From assembly GCA_963785075.1 (NCBI GenBank), contig CAWATW010000003.1:300773-364772 (forward strand): DNA of 64,000 nucleotides, given 5' to 3'. The stretch is from JAOUGY01 sp963785075 (GTDB lineage: Bacteria; Actinomycetota; Acidimicrobiia; Spongiisociales; ZC4RG35). The notes below the pieces were generated by a model that worked only from the letters and a program-made list of their open reading frames with translations, was not told the DNA's origin and did not search any database. Position 1 is the first letter of the stretch. Every line of letters starts with the position of its first letter. A program made the translations under genes and the position numbers. Of this stretch, positions 34,086 to 41,981 are shown piece after piece.

Positions 34086-34345
34086 GCTTCGCCATAGGCG
34101 AAGCTGTCCCCCCTGCGGGGGGACACGATCAGTGGGAGGCTGATGGGGTGCTCCACTGGTGAACCGTGACGGGTGTCCAGCGGTTGTGTCCCCCAGAAGG
34201 GGGGACAGGCTGCCGGAGGCAGCCAGGGGGGATTCGGCAATCGGGTGTTCCACTGGTCAACGGTGACGTGGGTACAGCGAAGGCAGCCGGGGGGATTCGG
34301 CAATCGGGTGCTCCACTGGTCAACGGTGACGTGTTTCCAGAGATT
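34086..34345. repeat. Paired perfect hairpins and ~63-bp direct repeats
   Basis: Two back-to-back hairpin pairs are visible. The first is GCTTCGCC-ATA-GGCGAAGC (34086-34104) directly joined to TGTCCCCCC-TGC-GGGGGGACA (34105-34125). The second is TGTCCCCC-AGAAG-GGGGGACA (34187-34207) directly joined to GGCTGCC-GGA-GGCAGCC (34208-34224). Between and after them the segment 'GGGGATTCGGCAATCGGGTG' followed by TCCACTGGTCAACGGTGACG occurs at 34218-34270 and 34282-34333, with a partial third copy at about 34146-34180. No convincing protein is encoded. The block resembles a REP/MITE-type dispersed element. Confidence 0.7.
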
Positions 34346-34414
34346 GTGTCCAATCGCCGTGTCGCAGCAAGACACGACAAGACACCTACGGTCGGCTGGT
34401 CTCTCGCCTGCCGG

Positions 34415-34732
34415 TCACATTGGTACGGGCAGCATCTCGTAGATGTCGATGGCGAAGTCACCTTTGCCTTCACTGAGATACGGGTGCCCGTCGACAAGAG
34501 CAACGGCGCCGGCCATGTCGTCGGCCTGGACCACGGAGTATCCACTGAGTGATGTGGCAGTTCCGGACGACCCGTCGTCCACCACCGATGTGCCACCACC
34601 CAGCGGTGTGCCGACGTCGACCAACGCCGATCCGACTATCTCCATCCACGCGCCCCACTTGGCCATCACCGCCGCAGCATCTTCCTCGCTCATTGCGGAC
34701 GGGTCGGTCGCCTCGCCTTTGTAGACGATCAT
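34415..34732 (-). CDS. YCII-related (DGPF) protein
   Basis: 105 residues of the YciI/DGPF ferredoxin-like family: 'MIVYKGEA', 'AWMEIVGSALVDVGTPL', 'GYSVVQADDMAGAVALVDGHPYLSEGKGDFAIDIYEM'. The last stretch is the usual 'A..la..hP.l..g...ieiyei' core. Relatives are small cytosolic dimers; some act in dehalogenation-like or antibiotic pathways, but most have no known role. Its start lies about 90 bp from the end of the MFS gene upstream on the same strand, so a shared transcript is possible. Confidence 0.78.
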   Translation of the reverse strand: MIVYKGEATDPSAMSEEDAAAVMAKWGAWMEIVGSALVDVGTPLGGGTSVVDDGSSGTATSLSGYSVVQADDMAGAVALVDGHPYLSEGKGDFAIDIYEMLPVPM

Positions 34733-34825
34733 GTAGTTCGGTATGGTCTCTCCTCGCTCGGAATGCCGACTCCGACCCTACGCCGCTGTGTTCGCGTGTG
34801 ACGGTCGACCGGGAAGCGACGTCTC

Positions 34826-36157
34826 TCAGCCCGGGTCGGAGGTGACACCTACCAGCACATCACCTGCAACATGGGAGATCGCCGGGACAGCGGGCGTGGG
34901 ACAGGCGTGCTCCGCCCGACTTCCCGTGTAGAAGTCGGCAGGGTCTTCCCGTCGTCGGACGAGGGCGAGCAGAGGGAGAGAGACCAACGTGATCGTCCCG
35001 CCGATCACATAGCCTGCCGAGAACCCGCGCTCGTCGGCCAGTGCGCCAAGCCCGGACTGACCCACGACGCTTCCACCGCCGGAGACCATCGAGTCGAACG
35101 ACACGACGGTGGCGCGCCGGTCCGAAGGGACCACCTGATGAACGAACGCCTGGCGAACCGGCGCCTGAACGCCCATCGTCACGCCACCCAGGAACAGGAG
35201 CGCCAGGGCCGGGCCAAACGAGTTCACCGCTCCCACCCCCACGAGTGCCAGCGAGAACACGCCGCCGGCACCCAAGAACAGGGTGGTGCGCCGGCCGCAC
35301 CATCTCGTCACCATTTCGACTACGGCGTTGCCGATCATCATCGAGATCGCGAGCAGGGCGGCCACGACACCGGCCACCCAAACGGCGTCACGCCCGAGTA
35401 GCTCCAGGAAGTACGGCTGCCATGCGTACCACCCCCACGCCATGAATCCGCCCTGAAGCGCCGACACGATCATGAGCAGCCGTAGCGACCGGTTGCGCCA
35501 GCCGAAGGTCACGCCATCGGCGGCGATCTTGGCCGCCTCCGCAGGTACGTGCCGCAGCCTCACCCGCCGGGGGGTGAAGCCGACGTCGTGCATCCCGGCG
35601 AAGGAGAGTGCAAACAGCGCGATCAGGAGTGTCGAGCGAACGACGAAAGGGATAGACAAGTCGATCTGGCCGAGTGCCCCGCCCCCCACTGTGCCGACGA
35701 GCATGGCGGCCCCGCTCACGATCTGGCCGCGGCTGAAGATCCGATCCAGCGCTCCTTCGTATCCGTGGTGCCGGATCCCGTCTACCAACCAGGATTCCAT
35801 CGCTCCCGAGTAGAACGTGAACCCGAGCCCGAGCAACACCGAGACCGCGGCGAAGGCGAGAATGCCGGCATCGATCTGGGCGAGTCCGACGTATCCGAGC
35901 GTGGACAATCCGAGCACAGCTGTCGAGAGCAGGAACGACATGCGTCTTCCCACCGTGTCGGCCACCACCCCGGTTGGCACTTCGAACAGCATCGTGCCCG
36001 CCGAGAAGGCTGCGTTGGCGATGAAGACCTCGCCGATCGAGAGCCCGGCGTCGAGTAGGAACAGCGTGTTGACGCCCCAGATCACCGATGCGGCCAGCGT
36101 GTAGAGACCGCCGTAGGTGTAATAGCGGCGGACGAGCCGGGCGGCCTCTGCGGTCAT
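34826..36157 (-). CDS. MFS transporter
   Basis: 443 residues and 12 predicted membrane spans, starting MTAEAARLVRRYYTYGGLYTLA at ATG 36157; longer in-frame versions add a charged non-membrane lead. Visible family features are the loop 2-3 motif 'GVVADTVGRRMSFLLS' and the later 'FDSMVSGGGSVVGQSGLGALADERG'. The set resembles MFS proteins annotated as macrolide or sugar exporters of actinobacteria ('EVPTGVVADTVGRR', 'VRQAFVHQVVPSDRRATVVSF'). The substrate is unknown. No regulator is adjacent. Confidence 0.85.
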   Translation of the reverse strand: MTAEAARLVRRYYTYGGLYTLAASVIWGVNTLFLLDAGLSIGEVFIANAAFSAGTMLFEVPTGVVADTVGRRMSFLLSTAVLGLSTLGYVGLAQIDAGILAFAAVSVLLGLGFTFYSGAMESWLVDGIRHHGYEGALDRIFSRGQIVSGAAMLVGTVGGGALGQIDLSIPFVVRSTLLIALFALSFAGMHDVGFTPRRVRLRHVPAEAAKIAADGVTFGWRNRSLRLLMIVSALQGGFMAWGWYAWQPYFLELLGRDAVWVAGVVAALLAISMMIGNAVVEMVTRWCGRRTTLFLGAGGVFSLALVGVGAVNSFGPALALLFLGGVTMGVQAPVRQAFVHQVVPSDRRATVVSFDSMVSGGGSVVGQSGLGALADERGFSAGYVIGGTITLVSLPLLALVRRREDPADFYTGSRAEHACPTPAVPAISHVAGDVLVGVTSDPG

Positions 36158-36388
36158 GCCGTTCGATGGGTCCACTGGCCCGCACCATATTCGCGACGCC
36201 GAGTGCGTGCACGCGTGTCGTTCGGGTCGTCCGAGAGCTTCGAGCGGGCGCCCCGCCTCGGACGCGCACGCTCCACCGCTCTGTCGGACTTCCCGACCTT
36301 CTTCCCAGGCGGCGAGCTCTGCAGCCATGACGTCCGCCGCTTGCGGGGCATGGCGAGTGGGCTCGGTCGTCGCCGACGGCCCGCATCC

Positions 36389-37969
36389 TCAACGAGGAAC
36401 GGACGATGAGGCGCGGGCGTGCTCGAGCAGCCACCCGACCACCGGCGCCGGGTCCGCCTTTGTCGATGTCAGCATTCCCGGTCGGTCGGGTGCCGACGAG
36501 GCGACGATCGATTCGACGAAATCGAGGTCCGTGCGACCGTCTGTGATCAAGACGGTTCGGTCGAACATCCCCCGCCGACCGAGCAATGCCAGCTCTTCGG
36601 CGGCGCCTCTGCGCTCTCGTGTGAATCCACGCAGGTCGAGGACCACTGCCTCGCTTCTGGCGACGAGGGCATCGACTGTGGCCCTCCAGGTGGTGTCGAA
36701 ACAGAAGAACTCTTCGAGGCGGAACCGGCCGTCCGGATCGGTCGCCGACCCCGGCTCGGCGATTCGGCTCTCCAGGCCGGTCTGGTCGGCGATGAAGGGG
36801 CGGCGGAGGTTGCCGCTCGTGAAGGTCAGGAACTCGTCGGGTTCGACGGTCGAGAGCGCCAGATCGGGACCTGCGATCAGCTGCACCGGGCCCACGAATC
36901 GCCATCGGGCGGCGATCCGGTTGAGCAGCTTCGGGCCGTGGCTGCCGGTGTCGAACACCCTCAGCAAGAGGAGACGGGCCGGCTCGGGGCGACCCCCGAT
37001 CAGCAGGTGGTACGCCAGCAGACTCGCTGCGGCCAGCGAGGCGAAGAGGAGAAGGCCCACCGCCAGTGCCCGTGGATCGGATCCTGCCACCACCGCCACG
37101 TAGTCGATGCAGAACACGAAGCACAGCGACCCGAGGAGCAGCATGTGGTCCGAGATCCGATGGTGCGAGTACCAGCGCCCGATCTTCGAAAGCAGCCACC
37201 AGCCGACCGCGCCGGCGGCCACGAACCCGAACCCGGCCACGAGGAGGAAGACGGCCAGGGCGTCGTTGATCCCCGCCAGGATGCCGACCTCCACCGCCAA
37301 CCGGGCGACTGCGTCTGACTCGAGGGTCGAGAGCATCGCCTGGGACCCGACCAATGCCGCCAGCGTCACGCCGAGCACGCAGATCCCGATCGCCCGGAAC
37401 GACCGGGTGAAGAACACGGCTGCGATCAGCGTGGGTAGCGCGTTGAACCACGCCCAGGCGACCAGACCCGTCAGGGGGCCAGCGGCCCCGAAAGCGGGGA
37501 GAGCGAGCACTGCCACGATGTAGAGCGCCACGGCGGTGGAGGTCCAACGCCTGTCGCCGTCGGTGGAGATCCAAACCCCGGGCACCGCCGGCCACGTGAA
37601 CATCAGTGTCAAGAAGGCGAACTGAAGCCAGTCGAACACCAGTTCGTTCCACACGGAGAACAGCATGGCGTAGGTGAGTCCTATGAACAGGCCGGCCGCC
37701 ACGGTGATCGCAACGTGAGCCGCCACCCGCCGTGTGACCCGGCGTCGCAGCTGCCCCGGTGGTGGCGTCGATGAGGCCGTTGAGTCTTCGGCTGGGCGTG
37801 CCACGACGGTGTGGTCGCCTTCGGCGGACATCAGCCGCACCACCGACTTCCGGTATCGCCTCAACAGCAGACTCGTGATCGGGAGCGCCAGCACGCCGGC
37901 CACCACCACGAAGAAGGGGGCCAGCACCGCCAGATAGTCCAGATCGATCATGTTCGCCTCGCCGGCCAA
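36389..37969 (-). CDS. Polytopic membrane protein with uncharacterised C-terminal cytosolic domain
   Basis: 526 residues. A first span sits at about 10-35 and a cluster of about eight more between 85 and 345. The C-terminal ~185 residues are soluble: 'PARLLLLRVFDTGSHGPKLLNRIAARWRFVGPVQLIAGPDLALSTVEPDEFL', 'DGRFRLEEFFCFDTTWRATVDALVARSEAVVLDLRGFTRER' and 'RTVLITDG'. The alternating hydrophobic strands and conserved 'LRVF', 'DTTW' and 'DLRGF' patches suggest a Rossmannoid, TIR-like fold. I have seen this pattern in proteins near bacterial conflict genes, but cannot name the family. It lies 2.6 kb from the TIR pair, on the opposite strand. The start may be ATG 37951 (MIDLDYLAVL) instead. Confidence 0.7.
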   Translation of the reverse strand: MAGEANMIDLDYLAVLAPFFVVVAGVLALPITSLLLRRYRKSVVRLMSAEGDHTVVARPAEDSTASSTPPPGQLRRRVTRRVAAHVAITVAAGLFIGLTYAMLFSVWNELVFDWLQFAFLTLMFTWPAVPGVWISTDGDRRWTSTAVALYIVAVLALPAFGAAGPLTGLVAWAWFNALPTLIAAVFFTRSFRAIGICVLGVTLAALVGSQAMLSTLESDAVARLAVEVGILAGINDALAVFLLVAGFGFVAAGAVGWWLLSKIGRWYSHHRISDHMLLLGSLCFVFCIDYVAVVAGSDPRALAVGLLLFASLAAASLLAYHLLIGGRPEPARLLLLRVFDTGSHGPKLLNRIAARWRFVGPVQLIAGPDLALSTVEPDEFLTFTSGNLRRPFIADQTGLESRIAEPGSATDPDGRFRLEEFFCFDTTWRATVDALVARSEAVVLDLRGFTRERRGAAEELALLGRRGMFDRTVLITDGRTDLDFVESIVASSAPDRPGMLTSTKADPAPVVGWLLEHARASSSVPR

Positions 37970-38077
37970 CCATACGCCTTCCGCCTGAGGGAACCCGGAG
38001 TGCCTCGTTGGATACTCGAGAGGGTCTGGCGGCAGATCGTGCCCGCTCCCGAAGATCAGGCCTGAGAATTCTCCAAT

Positions 38078-38109
38078 CTAACAATGTACGGAAATCCGAA
38101 CGACGTTAG
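38078..38109 (+). promoter_or_regulatory. Symmetric operator upstream of tetR
   Basis: A four-part inverted repeat: CTAAC (38078), six bases, CGGA (38089), two bases, TCCG (38095), six bases, GTTAG (38105-38109). All arms pair perfectly and the spacing is exactly symmetric. It ends 10 bases before the TetR start, so the regulator probably represses itself and the gene behind it. Confidence 0.75.
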
Positions 38110-38119
38110 GATATCGGAC

Positions 38120-38698
38120 ATGACGACCGCCAGAGCCCGTCGCCACGACGCCACCCGGCAGGAGATCCTCGACGCCGCCTGGGCGCAGGCCGAGGCCACC
38201 GGCGTCGCCGGTATCTCGCTTCGGGCCTTGGCTGCCGCCGTGGGGATGCAGGCACCGTCGCTCTACACCTACTTCGACAGCAAGGACGCCATCTACGACG
38301 CGATGTTCGCCGAGGCCTACGAGGCGCTCTCTCGGCTCTCGGAGGAGATCACCGACGAGGTGACCGACCTCGGTCGCGTCGACGCGTTGACGAGGGTGAT
38401 CGACCGGTTCATCGGCTTCTGTCAGCAATCACCGGCTCGGTACCAGCTGATGTTCACCAGGGCCGTTCCCGGCTGGGAGCCTTCACCCGACGCTTATGCG
38501 GTATCGGTGCGCAGCTATGCCCAGATGGCCGAGGGGCTGGCCACGCTCGGGATCGCCGGAGACGAGGCACTCGATCTGTACACGGCTGTGAGCGCCGGCC
38601 TGGCAGCACAACAGATGGCGAACGACCCCGCGGGTGACCGCTGGCGTCGGCTCGCCCGCAGCGCGATGGAGATGCTGGTCGAGCATCTCGATCGGTGA
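38120..38698 (+). CDS. TetR family transcriptional regulator
   Basis: 192 residues. The N-terminal helix-turn-helix 'RQEILDAAWAQAEATGVAGISLRALAAAVGMQAPSLYTYFDSKDAIYDAMFAEAY' is a canonical TetR DNA-binding domain. The C-terminal part carries 'QQSPARYQLMFTRAVPGWEPSPDAY', typical of the TetR_C/WHG group. ATG 38120 is taken because it lies just downstream of the operator and leaves a short arm (TTARARRHDATR). The maleylpyruvate-isomerase-like gene starts 18 bases after its stop and is probably co-regulated. The inducer is unknown. Confidence 0.9.
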   Translation: MTTARARRHDATRQEILDAAWAQAEATGVAGISLRALAAAVGMQAPSLYTYFDSKDAIYDAMFAEAYEALSRLSEEITDEVTDLGRVDALTRVIDRFIGFCQQSPARYQLMFTRAVPGWEPSPDAYAVSVRSYAQMAEGLATLGIAGDEALDLYTAVSAGLAAQQMANDPAGDRWRRLARSAMEMLVEHLDR

Positions 38699-38716
38699 GA
38701 CAGAGGGAGACGACAC

Positions 38717-39493
38717 ATGAACGACACGTTCACGACCGTCGACGGCATCCGACGGATCGAGACGGACGAAGCCCGCCGTCTGGCGAGCGCGATGTACGAC
38801 CGGCTGCTCGTGGAGCTCCATGCGCTGACCCCCGAGGCATGGGAGAAGGTGACGGTGTGCGCACCGTGGACGGTCGCCGACGTCGTCCGCCATCTCGTGG
38901 GTGCTGCAGAAGGACATGCGTCGTTCGCGCAGTTCGCCCGACAGGCGATCTACGGAGCGCGCCACAAGTCGGAGTTCGACGGCAACGACATGGACGCCAT
39001 GAACGCCCTCCAGGTCGCCGACCACGCCGAGCTGTCGAGCACCGAGCTCCTCACCCGGTTGCAGACGATCGCCCCCAAGGCCGTGCACAAGCGGATGAGC
39101 CGACCCAAGCTCGTCGGACGCATCCGGGTACCCAACGCGCCTGGCGGGTCGACGGCCGAAGGGATGCCAACCTCGCTGACCCTCGGCCACCTGTTCACGG
39201 TCATCCTGACCAGAGACGTCTTCATGCACCGGATCGACATCGCCAGAGCCGTCGGCGGCGACATCGACGTCGACGCCGACCATGAGGGCCGGCTGATCGC
39301 CGACGTGGTCGCCGAGTGGGCCGGGCGTCACGGCGAGCCGTTCCGCCTCACGCTCACCGGTTCAGCAGGTGGCCGATACGCCGCAGGCGAGGGCGGTCCC
39401 GCGCTCGAACTCGACGCTGTGGAATTGTGCTGGATCCTCTCAGGCCGCGGCCCGGCCGCCCACCCGCTGCTGGAAACCCGCGTCCTGTTCTGA
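38717..39493 (+). CDS. Mycothiol-dependent maleylpyruvate isomerase-like (DinB-fold) protein
   Basis: 258 residues of the TIGR03083 group (MDMPI_N plus C-terminal domain). The N-terminal four-helix bundle holds 'LLVELHALTPEAWEKVTVCAPWTVADVVRHLVGAAEGHASF', whose 'W.v.dvv.HL' motif supplies metal-binding His. 'GHLFTVILTRDVFMHRIDIARAVGG' provides the second His/Arg set. The C-terminal part (about 185-258) is a small strand-rich domain ending 'CWILSGRGPAAHPLLETRVLF'. Known members use mycothiol, consistent with actinobacteria. Substrate unknown. An AGAGGGAGACG ribosome site precedes the ATG, and the gene shares the TetR operon. Confidence 0.85.
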   Translation: MNDTFTTVDGIRRIETDEARRLASAMYDRLLVELHALTPEAWEKVTVCAPWTVADVVRHLVGAAEGHASFAQFARQAIYGARHKSEFDGNDMDAMNALQVADHAELSSTELLTRLQTIAPKAVHKRMSRPKLVGRIRVPNAPGGSTAEGMPTSLTLGHLFTVILTRDVFMHRIDIARAVGGDIDVDADHEGRLIADVVAEWAGRHGEPFRLTLTGSAGGRYAAGEGGPALELDAVELCWILSGRGPAAHPLLETRVLF

Positions 39494-39518
39494 CAACCCC
39501 GGGCGCAGCCGATGGGAA

Positions 39519-39585
39519 GGTGCGTGCCCCCCGAGATCTGAACTCGCGGCGACGGGTACCCGCTCTATCCGACATTCCGGGTCAC
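39519..39585 (-). other. Degenerate tRNA-like sequence
   Basis: On the minus strand, GTGACCC (from 39585) can pair with GGGGCAC (39530-39524) at 6 of 7 positions. Inside them are 'TCGGATAGAGC', a near-consensus D-arm half, and a T-arm-like GCGAG-TTCAGAT-CTCGG with 4 of 5 pairs. Only about 14 bases remain where an anticodon arm and variable loop should be. It is therefore too short and mismatched to be a working tRNA; a decayed tRNA gene is the likeliest reading. The rest of the 39494-39766 gap shows nothing else. Confidence 0.3.
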
Positions 39586-39766
39586 CTCTCGGGCGATAGT
39601 GGTGGGGCGCCGATCGAGCCGACGGCCGATCTCGACCCTGCTGCCGCGTTTTGCGACTCTGCAGGCGTAGAGACCGCGCGTTCTACCAGCGTGCACGGTC
39701 GTAGGACCCTGGTCCGATCTCGCCCGAGCGTCCATCCTGGGTCGTAGGTCGACACCGCCAACACTC

Positions 39767-41890
39767 ATGCGTCGAATCAGGCCCATCCAAGGAGCGGTCG
39801 CTCTGATGCTATCTGGGTGGACGGTGCTCCCAGCCGCTGCCGCCGGAGCTGGCGACTTCGCCTCTGACCTCGAGGATCTCCGCCTGGCCCTGGGGATTCC
39901 CGGGATGGCGGCGGCGGTGGTGTCCGACGGTGCTGTGGTGTTCGCCGAGGGCTTCGGATACTCCGACGTCGAGAATCAGGTTCCGGCGACAGCCGACACA
40001 CCGTTCGGGCTGGCGTCGGTGACCAAGCCGATCGCCGCCACGCTGACGATGCAGTTGGTGGAGGAGGAGGTGGTCGGTCTCGACACACCGATCGCCGACT
40101 ACGGGGTTCGGATCCCCGACGACCCGGGGATCACCGTCCGGCACCTGCTCACCCACACCTCGGAGGGGACGCCGGGCAAGGTCCACACATACAACGGTGA
40201 CCGCTATGGATTGTTGGGACGGGTGATCGCAGGCGCCACCGGTCGATCGTTCGCCGATCTGCTGGGCGATCGGATCCTGGTACCGCTCCAGATGAACGAC
40301 AGCGCCCTCGGGCCATTCGAGTTCCGGGGTGTCGCATCGATCCGTGGGTTCGAGGATCTGGCTCGGTCGCTCGGATGGAGTGCGACGTTCGCCAACTATC
40401 CGGATGTCTACCGACGACTGGCCCGGCCGTATCAATTCGGCGAGGACTTCGAGATCGTTCCCGGCATGTATCACCTCCAGCACAGCCCCGCCGCCGGGCT
40501 GAATGCCGGCGTCGGCGACCTCGCTGCCTTCGACATCGCTCTCGACCGGGGCGAGTTGCTCGGGGCGAATGCTCGAGCCGAGATGTGGTCGCCGCAGGTG
40601 CGCACGGTCTTGGGACGCAGCGACCTCAACTACGGGTTGGGTTGGTACGTCCAGGACTTGGACGGGTTGCGATTGTTGTGGCATACGGGCCGCTGGCCGC
40701 CGTCGACCTCGGCGTTGTATCTCAAGGTGCCCGACTACGGCCTGACCTTCATCGTCGCCGCCAACACCGACAACCTGACCGTGCCCTTCTTCGGGATCGG
40801 CGACGGCGACATCAGCCGGTCGGCCCCGGCGCTCGTCTTCCTGCGGCACTTCGTGTACTCGGCCGAGCTTGGTGGCGAGCTGCCGACGATCGACTGGTCG
40901 ATGGATCGCCCCGAGCTGCTGGACGCCGTTGCGGATGTCGACGACACCCGGGCCCGGTTGGTCCTCGAACGTGAGTTGTGGTCGTTCCGGCAGGCGTTCG
41001 CCAGTTCGGGGCAGACCGATCAGGCCGAGATTCTGCGCCGGGTGGCGATCACCGCCTTCCCGGGGTCTCCGCTCGCCCGGGACCCCGAGACCACCGCCAC
41101 GGTCGGAAGGCAGCCGGTGGTGGCGCCGCTGGCATCGACGTCGTCCTTGGTGTGGGTGAGCCGGGCGATGGTCGGATGGATGGTGGTCGTGGTGGCGGCC
41201 CTCGGCTGGATGGTCTTGCGTCTACTGCGTTGTGAAGTGGCCCGGGCATGGGACTGGGCCGTGTGGCTGGTGGCGACGGCACTGGTCGGGCCGGTCGGTC
41301 CAGTAGTGCATCGGGCCACTGTTCGGAGGGGTTGGGAGGCCGCTCCGGCGGCATTGATGTCGGTCGCCGCCTACGGCGTCGCCTGGATGGTGGCGATGGG
41401 ACTCCTGATGAGCGTCGGCGGGGAGCCGCACCCGGCGTTGACCCTCGGGGCAACGGTGGCGCTGCCGATCATCGTGGGTCTGGTGGCCGTTCGAGCACCT
41501 CTGTTCAACCGATGGGGCGGCGGCTACGCCTTGGGTCTCCGCCGGGGCCTGGTCGCCGAGGTGATCACGTGGGGGATCGGGTTTGCGTTGTTCTTCACGC
41601 TCACGTTCGTGATCGATGCTCGGTGGCTGTCGACCATCCCCACCCTCTCGAGTCCCTACTTCGGGGCGATGATGTCGATGCTGGCACTCACCGCCTTGGT
41701 CGTGTTCGTGCCCGTCCACCGGCTCTTCGCCCGGAGCGGGTTCGACATCTGGCCGGCGGCCGCCACCGTCCAAGGGGAACCACCGCCCACCTTGCGGTTG
41801 CCGACGCTGCGCACCGCCTGGTGGATGCTGGTCGCGGCGGTGCTGGTCATGGCGGCGTCGCTGGCGGCGACCGTTGCCCTGCTCGACTGA
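39767..41890 (+). CDS. Membrane-anchored serine hydrolase (beta-lactamase family), active-site motifs present
   Basis: 707 residues. A signal-like N terminus (ALMLSGWTVLPAAAAGA) is followed by a class C-type serine hydrolase domain (about 30-370). Ser84-Val-Thr-Lys87 is the nucleophile/base pair in 'FGLASVTKPIAATL', Tyr142 lies in 'HTYNGDRYGLLG', and an H-T-G triad occurs in 'LLWHTGRWP'. Family members hydrolyse D-amino-acid peptides or esters outside the cell. The C-terminal third (about 460-707) has six to seven membrane spans ('AMVGWMVVVVAALGWMVL', 'ALMSVAAYGVAWMVAMGLLM'). The domain order matches a periplasmic-side hydrolase tethered by a polytopic membrane part. It precedes the M28 peptidase gene, which has the same design, by 91 bp. 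Confidence 0.85.
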   Translation: MRRIRPIQGAVALMLSGWTVLPAAAAGAGDFASDLEDLRLALGIPGMAAAVVSDGAVVFAEGFGYSDVENQVPATADTPFGLASVTKPIAATLTMQLVEEEVVGLDTPIADYGVRIPDDPGITVRHLLTHTSEGTPGKVHTYNGDRYGLLGRVIAGATGRSFADLLGDRILVPLQMNDSALGPFEFRGVASIRGFEDLARSLGWSATFANYPDVYRRLARPYQFGEDFEIVPGMYHLQHSPAAGLNAGVGDLAAFDIALDRGELLGANARAEMWSPQVRTVLGRSDLNYGLGWYVQDLDGLRLLWHTGRWPPSTSALYLKVPDYGLTFIVAANTDNLTVPFFGIGDGDISRSAPALVFLRHFVYSAELGGELPTIDWSMDRPELLDAVADVDDTRARLVLERELWSFRQAFASSGQTDQAEILRRVAITAFPGSPLARDPETTATVGRQPVVAPLASTSSLVWVSRAMVGWMVVVVAALGWMVLRLLRCEVARAWDWAVWLVATALVGPVGPVVHRATVRRGWEAAPAALMSVAAYGVAWMVAMGLLMSVGGEPHPALTLGATVALPIIVGLVAVRAPLFNRWGGGYALGLRRGLVAEVITWGIGFALFFTLTFVIDARWLSTIPTLSSPYFGAMMSMLALTALVVFVPVHRLFARSGFDIWPAAATVQGEPPPTLRLPTLRTAWWMLVAAVLVMAASLAATVALLD

Positions 41891-41981
41891 TCCGGCCGAG
41901 CAGTCGGTTGTTGTGGCCTTCGACACTGTCACCTGCTGGCGCGCCGCGTCAGGCTCGAAGCAATTGGAGCTCGGAGGACAG

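Noticed and set aside
34086..34345. CRISPR array
   Set aside because: Only two to three imperfect repeats, no regular unique spacers, and no cas genes in the window.
34129..34599. Repeated peptide 'SPLTSG.PDCRIPP' on the minus strand as a possible repeat protein
   Set aside because: It is just the translation of the non-coding direct repeats at 34146-34333; no ribosome site, and it runs into the YCII gene.
35388..38084. 898-codon minus-strand open frame
   Set aside because: Overlaps the MFS and the membrane-protein genes in another frame of the same strand, and translates to Arg/Pro/Gly-rich sequence without membrane spans; a high-GC shadow frame.
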